64,000 bases of DNA from Bacteroidota bacterium (GTDB lineage: Bacteria > Bacteroidota > Bacteroidia > Bacteroidales > BM520), in contig PDRJ01000027.1 in NCBI GenBank assembly GCA_002748065.1, positions 1 through 64,000 of the forward strand. Direction: 5' to 3'. The notes under the pieces were generated by a model. That model had not been told where the DNA came from. It did no database searches and was given only the letters and a program-made list of their open reading frames with translations. The position numbers and the translations under genes are program-made. This document shows, piece by piece, positions 28,851 through 38,889 of this stretch (position 1 is its first letter; each line of letters opens with the position of its first letter).

Positions 28851-29738
28851 ATGAAAGCATTTGTATTTCCCGGACAGGGAGCTCAATTTTCAGGAATGGG
28901 TAGTGACCTCTACGACAGTGGGGCAGTGGCGAAGGATCTTTTCTCCAAAGCAAATCAAATTTTGGGGTTTAAGATTACGGAGATAATGTTTGAGGGAAGT
29001 GAAGAGGATTTAAAGCAAACAAAGGTGACCCAACCGGCCATATTCTTACATTCGGTAGTAATGGCACGTGTAATGGGATCCAAACTCTTCGTTCCGGATA
29101 TGGTGGCAGGGCACTCTCTGGGAGAGTTCTCCGCTTTGGTAGCCTCTGGAGCAATCTCCTTTGAAGAGGGATTAAAACTGGTAGCACGACGGGCTCAACT
29201 AATGCAGGCCGCCTGTGAAGCCACCCCCTCTACCATGGCTGCCGTATTAAAACTCGCCGACAGCGATGTGGAGGCGGTACTTCGCACACTCTCCGGAAGC
29301 CATGTGGTGGTAGCGGCAAACTATAATTGCCCCGGACAAATTGTAATCTCCGGGACCATCGAAGGAATAGAGGTTGCTGGAGAGAAAATTAAGGAAGCCG
29401 GCGGACGCGTCCTTCCTCTAAAAGTGGGCGGAGCTTTCCATTCACCGCTTATGAACTCGGCAAAAATTGAACTGGAAAAAGCGATCCAGAAAACAGTTTT
29501 CAAAGAGCCTATCTGTGCCATCTATCAAAATGTAAATGCACAACCGGTAAAGAATCCGGATGTGATCAAAAGCAACCTTATCGCTCAACTAACCTCCCCG
29601 GTACGTTGGACACAAACCGTCCAAAATATGATTGCCGACGGCGTAACCTCTTTCGTAGAGGTAGGACCGGGGAAAGTCTTACAAGGCCTCATCAAGAAAG
29701 TTAAAAGTGATATAACGGCTGAAAGCGCCGTCTGGTAG
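28851..29738 (+). CDS. fabD: Malonyl-CoA:ACP transacylase
   Basis: FVFPGQGAQFSGMG, GHSLGEFSALVASG, VGPGKVLQGLIK. Confidence 0.96.
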   Translation: MKAFVFPGQGAQFSGMGSDLYDSGAVAKDLFSKANQILGFKITEIMFEGSEEDLKQTKVTQPAIFLHSVVMARVMGSKLFVPDMVAGHSLGEFSALVASGAISFEEGLKLVARRAQLMQAACEATPSTMAAVLKLADSDVEAVLRTLSGSHVVVAANYNCPGQIVISGTIEGIEVAGEKIKEAGGRVLPLKVGGAFHSPLMNSAKIELEKAIQKTVFKEPICAIYQNVNAQPVKNPDVIKSNLIAQLTSPVRWTQTVQNMIADGVTSFVEVGPGKVLQGLIKKVKSDITAESAVW

Positions 29739-29767
29739 ATCGTCACATACATCAACGATCACTCACA

Positions 29768-29810
29768 CAAAAAAACCACAGTCGAAAAAAATCTCACTGT
29801 GGTTTTTTTA
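29768..29810. terminator. Bidirectional terminator between fabD and rfbB
   Basis: AAAAACCACAGT ... ACTGTGGTTTTTT stem with flanking A and T tracts. Confidence 0.85.
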
Positions 29811-29847
29811 TGGTCAACCTGAAAGTCCGCTTTAATTTACCAGACTC

Positions 29848-30903
29848 TTACCGCCGTCCATATTGCTCCTCATAATAGGAAAGGTAATTGCCCGAGGTAA
29901 CATTGTTAAGCCACGCTTCATGATTAAGATACCAATCAACCGTCATGGCTAAACCCTCAGGAAAAGAGATCTTAGGCTCCCAATTAAACTCATTTTTGAT
30001 TTTTGAGGCATCAATGGCGTAACGCAGATCATGTCCGGCACGGTCTTTTACAAAAGTAATCAACTTCTCACTCTCCCCCTCTGCTCTTTGCAACCGCTTA
30101 TCCATAACCCTACACAACAATCGTATAAGATCTATATTTTTCCATTCATTATTTCCCCCAATGTTATAGGTCTCCCCACTCTTCCCCTCATGAAACAACA
30201 TATCAATGGCATCGCAATGGTCACCCACATAGAGCCAATCGCGCACATTCTCTCCCTTACCATACACCGGCAACGACTTACCATCACGAATACGGTGGAT
30301 AAATAACGGGAGAAGTTTTTCCGGAAACTGAAAAGGGCCATAGTTATTGGAACAGTTACTGATCACAACAGGGAGGCCATACGTATGAAAATAGGCCCTC
30401 ACCAAATGGTCGGAACTGGCTTTGGAAGCAGAATAGGGGCTATGTGGATCGTAAGCAGTTTTCTCCGTAAAAAAGCCCACTTCCCCCAACGACCCATACA
30501 CCTCGTCGGTACTCACATGGTAAAAGCGTTTCCCCCGATAATCTGCTCCCCAAAAAGAGCGTGCCACATTAAGCAGCGTAACCGTTCCCACAATATTCGT
30601 ATGGATAAATGCCATGGGATTACTGATGCTACGATCCACGTGAGACTCGGCAGCCAAGTGAATCACACTGTCGAAACGGTATTTCTCAAAGAGAGCAATC
30701 ATACGCTCGTTATCGATGATATCGGCCTTTTCAAAATGATAATTAGGTTGCTCCTCAATCGCTTTCAAATTCTCCAGATTCCCAGCATAGGTAAGTTTAT
30801 CCACATTGACAATGCGGTATTCCGGATATTTCTGAACAAAGTGCCGCACAAGATGGCTTCCAATAAAACCGGCTCCTCCGGTAATCAATAGGGTCTTTTT
30901 CAC
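29848..30903 (-). CDS. rfbB: dTDP-glucose 4,6-dehydratase
   Basis: ITGGAGFIGSHLVRHF, HLAAESHVDRSI, STDEVYGSLG, YSASKASSDHLVRAY. Confidence 0.95.
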   Translation of the reverse strand: MKKTLLITGGAGFIGSHLVRHFVQKYPEYRIVNVDKLTYAGNLENLKAIEEQPNYHFEKADIIDNERMIALFEKYRFDSVIHLAAESHVDRSISNPMAFIHTNIVGTVTLLNVARSFWGADYRGKRFYHVSTDEVYGSLGEVGFFTEKTAYDPHSPYSASKASSDHLVRAYFHTYGLPVVISNCSNNYGPFQFPEKLLPLFIHRIRDGKSLPVYGKGENVRDWLYVGDHCDAIDMLFHEGKSGETYNIGGNNEWKNIDLIRLLCRVMDKRLQRAEGESEKLITFVKDRAGHDLRYAIDASKIKNEFNWEPKISFPEGLAMTVDWYLNHEAWLNNVTSGNYLSYYEEQYGRR

Positions 30904-30916
30904 GATATTTACGATG

Positions 30917-31939
30917 TTATAAAGGGTTATTTTTTAACGCCAACTGCCATTCCCAGGCACTAGCCATCATCTCATCCAGTGATTTCTCGGCCCTCCATTG
31001 CAGTTCCCTTTGGGCAAGACTCGTTTCAGCCCATACCTTCTCCACATCTCCGGCTCTTCGTGGTGCAAAACGATAATTAAGCGGTTGCCCGGTGGCTTCC
31101 TCAAAAGCACGGATCACCTCAAGGACACTATAGCCATTTCCGGTTCCCACATTGAAGGTCTCAACCTGTTCTTTATTCCGGTTGTTAGCCATTCGTTCAA
31201 TGGCTTTGATATGAGCCTTGGCCAGGTCTTCCACATGGATATAATCACGGATAGCTGTACCATCAGGCGTATGATAATCATTCCCAAAAACGCTAAGCTG
31301 TTCCCGAATACCGGCAGCTGTTTGGGTAATATAGGGCACCAGGTTGTTGGGAGTACCCATGGGGAGTTCTCCTATTTTTGCACTCTCGTGGGCTCCTACC
31401 GGATTAAAATAACGCAGTAAAATAGCTTTAATGGGACTATTTTTTGCCGTATCACGGATAATCTCTTCACTAACCTGCTTCGTGTTACCATAGGGAGAGG
31501 TCGCCGGCTTGATGGGAGCCGATTCGGAGACAGGAAGCTCTTCCGGCTCACCATAAACGGTACAACTGCTGGAAAATACCAGAAAAGGAACATGGGTCTT
31601 TTCCATCCCCTCGAGCAAATTCATTAAAGAAACCAAGTTATTGCGATAATATTTCAGGGGCTTCTCCACAGACTCCCCCACCGCTTTATGGGCCGCAAAA
31701 TGAATAACTCCATCAAGGTTGTGATGGCGATAAAAAAACGCCTCGGTCTTCGCACGGTCAGAAAGATCAAACTCCTCAAAATGTGGCTTTTTATGTGTAA
31801 TGGAAGCGATCTGATCCATCACTGTACGATACGAATTGGAGAGGTCATCCACGACCACAACCTCATGTCCCTCCTGTTGAAGTGCTACAACCGTGTGTGA
31901 ACCAATATACCCGGCACCACCTGTAACAAGAATCTTCAT
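30917..31939 (-). CDS. galE: UDP-glucose 4-epimerase
   Basis: VTGGAGYIGSHTVVALQQEGHEVVVVDDLSNS, SSSCTVYGEPEELPV, YGNTKQVSEEII, LRYFNPVGAHESAKIGE. Confidence 0.95.
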   Translation of the reverse strand: MKILVTGGAGYIGSHTVVALQQEGHEVVVVDDLSNSYRTVMDQIASITHKKPHFEEFDLSDRAKTEAFFYRHHNLDGVIHFAAHKAVGESVEKPLKYYRNNLVSLMNLLEGMEKTHVPFLVFSSSCTVYGEPEELPVSESAPIKPATSPYGNTKQVSEEIIRDTAKNSPIKAILLRYFNPVGAHESAKIGELPMGTPNNLVPYITQTAAGIREQLSVFGNDYHTPDGTAIRDYIHVEDLAKAHIKAIERMANNRNKEQVETFNVGTGNGYSVLEVIRAFEEATGQPLNYRFAPRRAGDVEKVWAETSLAQRELQWRAEKSLDEMMASAWEWQLALKNNPL

Positions 31940-31943
31940 GACC

Positions 31944-32897
31944 TTATTTTTTTAAGAAAGGATGATAGTCACCTTCCGGGTTAACAGAAGCGGTATTACG
32001 AATATGGTGTACAATTTCAATGCTTTTTCTAGCCTCTTCCGCTGAGAAACCCTCTCCGGCGAGGATCTTCTGATAGGAGATGGTGTGAAGATCTGTAAAT
32101 CCACCACTGAACTCAACCTCTTCCCCCTCCACCGTGATGGAGCGGTATGTGCGTTGCCCTGCTTCCTTCACCTTTTGAGGGATAAGGTCATAATCCAGGC
32201 TAAGCATCCAACGGACACGCGCTCTTTCAAGCTGGAGAAATCCGGCAGCCTGCTCTCTAGAGGAGTGATGTACTCTATTTTCCTTTACGTCTCCAAAGAT
32301 CCAGGTTAACATATCAAAGAAATGAATTCCAATGTTGGTAGCTACCCCTCCCGACTTCTCTGGAGCTCCCTTCCAGGAGATCATATACCAACGTCCACGA
32401 CTGGTAATGTAGGTAAGATCCACGTCATATACCTTCTCTTTCGGTCCCTCCTCAACCCTCTTCTTAAGAGCTAAAATACTAGGATGATGACGAAGTTGAA
32501 GAATTACATTGATCTTTCTCCCCGCCTCTTTCTCTATCTCTTGAAGCGCATCCACATTCCAGGGGTTAAGTACCAATGGTTTTTCACAGATGGCATGGGC
32601 ATTATTTCGAAGTGCCAGGCGGATATGAGCATCGTGCAAGTAGTTGGGAGAACAAATACTCACATAGTCAATCTTGTTGTGGCCACTTCTCCGCAATTTA
32701 TCCAGATGTCGATCAAAACGCTCGGCCTCCAAAAAGAAGGCCGCTTCCGGAAAATACGAATCCATAATCCCTACACTGTCGGAATAATCAAGCGCTGCTT
32801 GCAGCACATTTCCTGTCTCTTTAATCGCTTTCATGTGGCGCGGAGCAATATATCCTGCCGCACCAATAAGGGCAAAGTTATTTATTTCTTTGTTCAT
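31944..32897 (-). CDS. Gfo/Idh/MocA oxidoreductase, WlbA/WbpB-like
   Basis: LIGAAGYIAPRHMKAIKETG, SICSPNYLHDAHIRLALRNNAHAICEKPLVLNPWN; next to acetyltransferase and aminotransferase. Confidence 0.88.
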   Translation of the reverse strand: MNKEINNFALIGAAGYIAPRHMKAIKETGNVLQAALDYSDSVGIMDSYFPEAAFFLEAERFDRHLDKLRRSGHNKIDYVSICSPNYLHDAHIRLALRNNAHAICEKPLVLNPWNVDALQEIEKEAGRKINVILQLRHHPSILALKKRVEEGPKEKVYDVDLTYITSRGRWYMISWKGAPEKSGGVATNIGIHFFDMLTWIFGDVKENRVHHSSREQAAGFLQLERARVRWMLSLDYDLIPQKVKEAGQRTYRSITVEGEEVEFSGGFTDLHTISYQKILAGEGFSAEEARKSIEIVHHIRNTASVNPEGDYHPFLKK

Positions 32898-32899
32898 GC

Positions 32900-33481
32900 T
32901 TATGCGTCAATAAGGGTTACGGTGTCATTGATAAGTTGATAACGTTGTCCTGACTCAGGGCAGGTAGCCAATCCCTCTTCATTGAAAATCAACTTATGTC
33001 CATAGCGGCTCATCCACCCCTTTTGAACTGCCGGGTTTCCCACCATTAGAGCATAAGAAGGCACATCACGGATGATGACGGCTCCGGCACCAATAAAGCA
33101 GTACTCCCCAAGCTCATGGCCACAAACAATGGTGGCATTAGCTCCAATGGAAGCACCCTTCCGGACAAGCGTTTTTGCATATTCTCCCCTTCTATTAACA
33201 GCACTTCTCGGATTGGTTACATTGGTAAAGACCATGGAGGGACCAAGAAAAACATCATCTTCACAGACTACCCCGGTATAGATCGATACGTTATTCTGAA
33301 CCTTAACATTCTTCCCCATTCTGACCTCCGGAGAGACCACCACATTCTGCCCAATATTGCAATTTTCTCCAATGATACAGTCTCTCATAATGTGACTAAA
33401 ATGCCAAATCTTCGTGCCTGCACCAATGGTACAGGGATCATCGATGACGGCTGTTTCGTGTGCAAAAAAATTTCTTTCCAT
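32900..33481 (-). CDS. Left-handed beta-helix N-acetyltransferase, WbpD/WlbB-like
   Basis: IGAGTKIWHFSHIMRDCIIGENCNIGQNVVVSPEVRMGKNVKVQNNVSIYTGVVCEDDVFLGPSMVFTNV hexapeptides. Confidence 0.9.
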   Translation of the reverse strand: MERNFFAHETAVIDDPCTIGAGTKIWHFSHIMRDCIIGENCNIGQNVVVSPEVRMGKNVKVQNNVSIYTGVVCEDDVFLGPSMVFTNVTNPRSAVNRRGEYAKTLVRKGASIGANATIVCGHELGEYCFIGAGAVIIRDVPSYALMVGNPAVQKGWMSRYGHKLIFNEEGLATCPESGQRYQLINDTVTLIDA

Positions 33482-33512
33482 GATGTATGAATAAAATTAC
33501 TGTTTTATCTTC

Positions 33513-34643
33513 CTATGAATTCACAAACTCCAATACCGAAGTTGTAATATAATTTAACTGCTCTTCATCCAATTCCGTATGCATGGGAAGGGAGATCACC
33601 TGATTGGAAAGCATCTCAGTAACAGGAAAATCCCCCTCTTTATAGCGTGGATCAAGATAGGCTTTTTGCAAATGTAACGGAACCGGATAGTAAATGGGAG
33701 CAGGAATACCCTTCTCTTGCAAATATTTTTGCAGTTCATCTCTATTCACATCATGCAAAACCAGCGTGTATTGATGAAACACATGGGTCGTATCCTCTCC
33801 AATAACCGGAGGTGTAAGTTTACTACAGTTGGCAAAAGCTTCGGAGTAAAACTTGGCCGCTTTTTGCCTCTTCTGGGAATATTCATCCAATTTTCGAAGC
33901 TTAATTCGCAAAATAGCCGCCTGTATGCTATCGAGTCGACTATTTACGCCAACATGATCATGGTAATAACGAATCGTCATCCCATGATTTACAAGCGATC
34001 TTAACCGTTTTGCAAGGAGATCATCATTGGTAAATATGGCACCCCCATCACCATAGCACCCCAGGTTCTTTGAGGGAAAGAAAGAGACTCCGGCCACATC
34101 ACCCATGGTTCCAGCTTTCTTTCGAGTTCCATTTTTAAAGGTATATTCCGCGCCAATAGCTTGACAGGTATCTTCAATAACGTAAAGATTATGGGTGTTG
34201 GCGATCTCAAGAATCTCCTCCATATCCGCACACTGTCCAAAAAGATGTACGGGAACAATGGCTTTTGTTTTGGGGGTAATGGCTTTTCTGATAGCCTCCG
34301 GATCGATGTTAAACGTATCAGGAAGCACATCCACCAATACAGGAGTAAGGCCCAGAAGGGCAATAACCTCTGCAGTAGCAATAAAGGTAAAAGAGGTTGT
34401 GATCACCTCATCACCCGGCTTCAAACCCAACCCCATCATGGCAACCTGAAGGGCATCGGTACCGTTTCCACAGGGAATCACGTGTTTTACATCAAGATAG
34501 GCCTCCAATTCACGACTTAAGTTATGAACCTCCGGCCCATTAATATATGCTGAACTGCCAATAACATTTAAAACAGCCTCATCAATCTCTTTTTTTATCT
34601 CCTGGTATTGAGTAACCAGATCTACCATCTGAATTTTCTTCAT
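33513..34643 (-). CDS. DegT/DnrJ/EryC1/StrS aminotransferase, WbpE/PorR-like
   Basis: CGNGTDALQVAMMGLGLKPGDEVITTSFTFIATAEVI, EDTCQAIGA, SFFPSKNLGCYGDGGAIFTND. Confidence 0.92.
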   Translation of the reverse strand: MKKIQMVDLVTQYQEIKKEIDEAVLNVIGSSAYINGPEVHNLSRELEAYLDVKHVIPCGNGTDALQVAMMGLGLKPGDEVITTSFTFIATAEVIALLGLTPVLVDVLPDTFNIDPEAIRKAITPKTKAIVPVHLFGQCADMEEILEIANTHNLYVIEDTCQAIGAEYTFKNGTRKKAGTMGDVAGVSFFPSKNLGCYGDGGAIFTNDDLLAKRLRSLVNHGMTIRYYHDHVGVNSRLDSIQAAILRIKLRKLDEYSQKRQKAAKFYSEAFANCSKLTPPVIGEDTTHVFHQYTLVLHDVNRDELQKYLQEKGIPAPIYYPVPLHLQKAYLDPRYKEGDFPVTEMLSNQVISLPMHTELDEEQLNYITTSVLEFVNS

Positions 34644-34715
34644 AAATATAAGTCTATAAATAGAATTTGTTATTCTTTATTAAGGAACGTGCTCCCCTTC
34701 CATTTTCGTATAAGC

Positions 34716-34967
34716 TGGCGTTCGTCCACAAGGTTCGACCTCTTCGTTATGCATATCTTCAAAAATAGTGCGAACCGAAAGCAACCGTAAGCAAGCTTAC
34801 TTTTTGCTAAGGTACAGCCTATTTTAGGCAAAAAAGGGATTTCAGCTTTGCCCAATGCAATTGCATTTAATGCCGTAAACGCCCCTTTTCCAGCCTCCGC
34901 AAGCCTCAAATTCGAACTTTCTATACAAACGCTTCTCAAAACCTTGATTTTATGAACAAGAACTAAT
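34716..34967 (-). repeat. MITE-like repeat copy R7, diverged long variant
   Basis: ttcgtccacaaggttcgacctcttcgttatgc ... gcctcaaattcgaactttctatacaaacgcttctcaaaaccttgattttatgaacaagaacta; central segment shared with R4. Confidence 0.75.
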
Positions 34968-35122
34968 TAAAATGCTTGAGGGGGTAAAGATAGAGATGTT
35001 TATTTATATAGTGACCACAAGAAAACGATCATTTTTTTAATTTTCTTTAGCAATAACCCTTCCAGAGGCTTCTTTTCATGGATTAAGGTTAATTCCCTAC
35101 CTTTGCATTTTAACAAGAACCT

Positions 35123-35884
35123 ATGAAAATCAAACGATCTTATCTCTTAATAGCTCTTCTTTGGCTAGGGATGTTCCCGGCAAAAGGACAACTGTGCGAT
35201 TCGACAATTAATGTGCACCTTGTGCGCGTAGGGATGGGAGGGTTCATACCCATGGGAGACCTTGCAAAGCGATTCGGAGCGAATGGGAGTGTGGAGGGAT
35301 CCTATATCTTTAAGACAAAAACAAACTGGCAGTTGGGGGTGGTAGGGAGCTACCTCTTTGGAGCAACAGTAAAAGAGGCTGATGCTATTCTGGATAATCT
35401 CACGGCTTCCAATGGAGAGATTATTGATGCGACGGGAGGAATGGCCCTGTTGGGAACCTATGAGCGAGGGTTTTCCTTTTTCGGCAAAGTGGGGAAAATC
35501 ATCCCCTTAAAAAACCGCTGTCCCAATAACGGCCTCCTGGTGATGGGGGGCGTCGGTTATCTAAGCCATCACATGCGAACGGAAGTATATATGAACCTGG
35601 CACCACAACTCTTTGGGGACTATGAGAAGGGGTATGACCGTTTGACGGGAGGCCCCGCCTACAGCCTCTTCATAGGCTATCAAAACATAGATAAAGGAAA
35701 TATCTTTAACTATTACATGGGAGTGAGTTTTATACACGCCTTGACCAAACCCCTGAGAAACTACCAATTTGATTTGATGGGACCGGAACCCAGAGATCTG
35801 CGACACGACCTCCTTCTGGGAATAAAATTTGGATGGATGCTCCCCTTCTATAAGAAAAATACCTCCTCCTACTATTACTATTGA
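35123..35884 (+). CDS. Hypothetical outer-membrane beta-barrel-like protein
   Basis: Signal peptide to AKGQ; alternating aromatic/hydrophobic strands; TACCTTTG box at 35098-35105. Confidence 0.55.
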   Translation: MKIKRSYLLIALLWLGMFPAKGQLCDSTINVHLVRVGMGGFIPMGDLAKRFGANGSVEGSYIFKTKTNWQLGVVGSYLFGATVKEADAILDNLTASNGEIIDATGGMALLGTYERGFSFFGKVGKIIPLKNRCPNNGLLVMGGVGYLSHHMRTEVYMNLAPQLFGDYEKGYDRLTGGPAYSLFIGYQNIDKGNIFNYYMGVSFIHALTKPLRNYQFDLMGPEPRDLRHDLLLGIKFGWMLPFYKKNTSSYYYY

Positions 35885-35886
35885 TT

Positions 35887-37116
35887 ATGCGTTTTTTATA
35901 CGAAATAGGTATTCAAGGTTATCGATGTGCAATCCTTTTAGCATCGCTCTTTAACCCTAAAGCAAAGAAATGGGTGAAAGGAAGGCAACAGTTATTTCGT
36001 CACTTGAAGACAGCTTTTCAAGGAAATAAGGAAGAAATTGCCTGGTTTCACTGTGCCTCACTGGGTGAGTTTGAGCAGGGAAGACCCATCATAGAGCGGT
36101 TTAAAGAGAGCTATCCCTCCCACAAGGTCCTGCTTACCTTTTTCTCCCCCTCCGGATATGAGATCCGTAAAGATTATGCGGGGGCAGATTATATTTTCTA
36201 CCTCCCCGCAGATACCTACCGGAACGCACGCAGGTTTTATGCAATCGTAAAACCAAGGGTACTCTTTCTCGTAAAATACGAGTACTGGTATAACTACCTT
36301 CATATTTTATCCCGCGCCGACGTACCCATCTATGTCATCAGTGCCGTTTTTAGAAAATCTCAACCTTTTTTTCGAGGATATGGTGCCTGGTTTCGGAAAC
36401 AGCTAAAAGGAATTCGCTGTTTTTTCCTACAAGATAAACAATCAGCAGCCCTATTGAACCAAATTGGCCTATCCCGCTATGTGATAACCGGAGACACACG
36501 GGTAGACAGGGTATTAGACATTGCAGCAAAGAGCGTAGTTTCCGAAAAGATCTCCGCTTTTTGTGCGCAACAAAGGGTGTGGGTTTGTGGTAGTACCTGG
36601 CCCATAGACGAAGCAATGATTGTAAAAGCGATCCCCCTTCTTCCCAAAGATGTGAAAATCATCATAGCTCCCCACGAAGTGGATCCAACCCATATCACCA
36701 CCATCTTGAATACCTTCGGAGAGGAGGCCGTTCGTTATGCAGATTATGACCCCCAAAAGAACCATCACCGGATCCTGGTTATAGACTGTATCGGCTACCT
36801 CTCGGCCACCTATCGTTGTGCCAATCTGGCCTATATAGGAGGGGGATTTGGCGCAGGAATCCATAATATTCTAGAGGCTGCCGTGTATGGAATCCCTGTT
36901 CTTTTCGGGCCCAATAATGCAAAATTTCCAGAAGCTGAAGGGCTACAAAAGACAGGAGGGGGATATGAAGTAAAAAATCAGGAGACATTAAACGTTTTAC
37001 TGGAGAGGTTGTTAAACCATCAAACCCACTACAAAGAAGCGTGCCAGGGTAGCTCCTCCTTCATACAAAAAAATAGAGGAGCAACGGCCAATGTTTTTAA
37101 AAATTTGAATTTATAA
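35887..37116 (+). CDS. waaA: 3-deoxy-D-manno-octulosonic acid transferase
   Basis: WFHCASLGEFEQGRPIIERF, LVKYEYWYNYL, YIGGGFGAGIHNILEAAVYGIPVLFGPNNAKFPEA. Confidence 0.93.
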   Translation: MRFLYEIGIQGYRCAILLASLFNPKAKKWVKGRQQLFRHLKTAFQGNKEEIAWFHCASLGEFEQGRPIIERFKESYPSHKVLLTFFSPSGYEIRKDYAGADYIFYLPADTYRNARRFYAIVKPRVLFLVKYEYWYNYLHILSRADVPIYVISAVFRKSQPFFRGYGAWFRKQLKGIRCFFLQDKQSAALLNQIGLSRYVITGDTRVDRVLDIAAKSVVSEKISAFCAQQRVWVCGSTWPIDEAMIVKAIPLLPKDVKIIIAPHEVDPTHITTILNTFGEEAVRYADYDPQKNHHRILVIDCIGYLSATYRCANLAYIGGGFGAGIHNILEAAVYGIPVLFGPNNAKFPEAEGLQKTGGGYEVKNQETLNVLLERLLNHQTHYKEACQGSSSFIQKNRGATANVFKNLNL

Positions 37117-37123
37117 CCAATCT

Positions 37124-38554
37124 ATGATAACCATTGAACTTGTGAACAAGCGAAACATGCAAGGACATGCCGCTTATGTAATCTCCTCCGTGGAGGATCT
37201 TCCTGAAAAACTATTCAGCCAGGAAGAAAAAGCTTTTATTCTCGAACAAAAAGCGATGAAACAGAAATGGGTTACCATAAACCGTTTCTCTCATCGTGAC
37301 TATATCGGTTTTCTTTCCGGAGAGGAAGAGGCCAAAGCCCTCGAGGAGTACCGCACCTCAGGCGATGAACTCTGGCTACTACTCAAAAAAGAGAAAGAGA
37401 GAGGCCTCTCAATAATCGATTGTGTAGGAAAAGAGAAGCCCATCCTTGCCCTTCTGGAGGGTTACCTTCTAGGCTCTTATACCTTCGGCCGCTACAAGGT
37501 GAAGGAGAGAGAAGAGATTAAACTCCCCGGAGACCTCGAAGTGGTAAGCAACAGCGTTTCAGAAAAAGAGCTAAACCTATTGAAAGTGGTCGTAAAAGCC
37601 ACAATGCGAGCCCGTGATCTGGTCAATGAACCGGTGCAAACACTGAATGCAACAGCCTTCGCTGAAGTCTTTATGCAAATGGCAACAGAATCAGGAATGG
37701 AGGTTGAGGTTTTTGGCAAGAAAAAGATTGAGGCTCTCCGCATGGGAGGACTTCTTGGGGTGAACCAAGGAAGCCCCGATGATCCCACCTTTACACGCCT
37801 GGAGTGGAAGCCGGAAAAGGCAGTGAATACACAACCCATTGTGCTTGTAGGGAAAGGGGTAGTCTATGATACCGGTGGAATGAATATCAAAACGGGAACC
37901 TACATGGAGGATATGAAATCAGATATGGGCGGTGCTGCCGCCATGGGATGCGCCATCTATGCAGCCGCATTGGCAAAGTTACCAGTTCATGTCATCGCAT
38001 TGTTGCCGGCAACCGATAACCGAGTGGATGGAAATGCGATAGTGAGCGGTGATATCCTCACCATGTACAGCGGCGCCACAGTAGAGGTCATCAATACCGA
38101 TGCTGAGGGTCGACTTATTCTTGCAGATGCTCTGGCTTACGCCAAACAATACAACCCGGAGGTGGTGATCGATGCCGCCACTCTTACCGGAGCGGCACAC
38201 CGAGCCATCGGTAAATATGCCACCGTAGGAATGCAGGCAAAAGCCACAAACTACTTCCAACAACTCAGCCATTCAGGAGACGAAGTGGGTGAACGTATTG
38301 TAGCGTTTCCCCTTTGGGATGACTATCGCGACCTCCTAAAATCGGAGATTGCTGATATTCGCAACATTAGCACAGCCCCCGAAGGGGGTGCCATTACCGC
38401 CGGGAAGTTCTTGGAATACTTCACCGATTACCCCTACATACATCTGGATATTGCCGGACCAGCATTTGTAACCTCTCGCTACAGCTATCGTGGTGTTGGA
38501 GGTACCGGTGTGGGCGTAAGAATGCTCTTTCACTTTCTCAGACATTGGAAATAA
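37124..38554 (+). CDS. M17 leucyl aminopeptidase family
   Basis: VGKGVVYDTGGMNIKTGTYMEDMKSDMGGAAAMG, NTDAEGRLILADAL. Confidence 0.93.
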   Translation: MITIELVNKRNMQGHAAYVISSVEDLPEKLFSQEEKAFILEQKAMKQKWVTINRFSHRDYIGFLSGEEEAKALEEYRTSGDELWLLLKKEKERGLSIIDCVGKEKPILALLEGYLLGSYTFGRYKVKEREEIKLPGDLEVVSNSVSEKELNLLKVVVKATMRARDLVNEPVQTLNATAFAEVFMQMATESGMEVEVFGKKKIEALRMGGLLGVNQGSPDDPTFTRLEWKPEKAVNTQPIVLVGKGVVYDTGGMNIKTGTYMEDMKSDMGGAAAMGCAIYAAALAKLPVHVIALLPATDNRVDGNAIVSGDILTMYSGATVEVINTDAEGRLILADALAYAKQYNPEVVIDAATLTGAAHRAIGKYATVGMQAKATNYFQQLSHSGDEVGERIVAFPLWDDYRDLLKSEIADIRNISTAPEGGAITAGKFLEYFTDYPYIHLDIAGPAFVTSRYSYRGVGGTGVGVRMLFHFLRHWK

Positions 38555-38668
38555 CGAAACGAAAGCCGAGAAAAACAAGGTAAACAATTTATTTACACAT
38601 AATTGTAAAATACCATTCGCTAAATCCTCAAACAGTAGTTGCTCACTGCCAATGGCTAAAGGCTAAAG

Positions 38669-38822
38669 AAATGTCTGTCCATAAAGTCAGGGGTTTGAAG
38701 AGGCTGTATAGAAAGTTCGAATTCGAGGCTTGCGAAGGCTGAAATAGGTGAGTTTACCAGGGTAAATGACCATTTGGAAGAGAAGCGTAACGAAGAAGTC
38801 GGACTTTCTATACAGCCTCTAT
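38669..38822 (+). repeat. MITE-like repeat copy R8
   Basis: aatgtctgtccataaagtcaggggtttgaagaggctgtatag ... gaagtcggactttctatacagcctcta. Confidence 0.88.
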
Positions 38823-38889
38823 TTAGGGTTCTCTTGTTGAGACTGTCCGTTTTATTTGATACCTTTGTTAAATTCTAACCCAGTGAATC

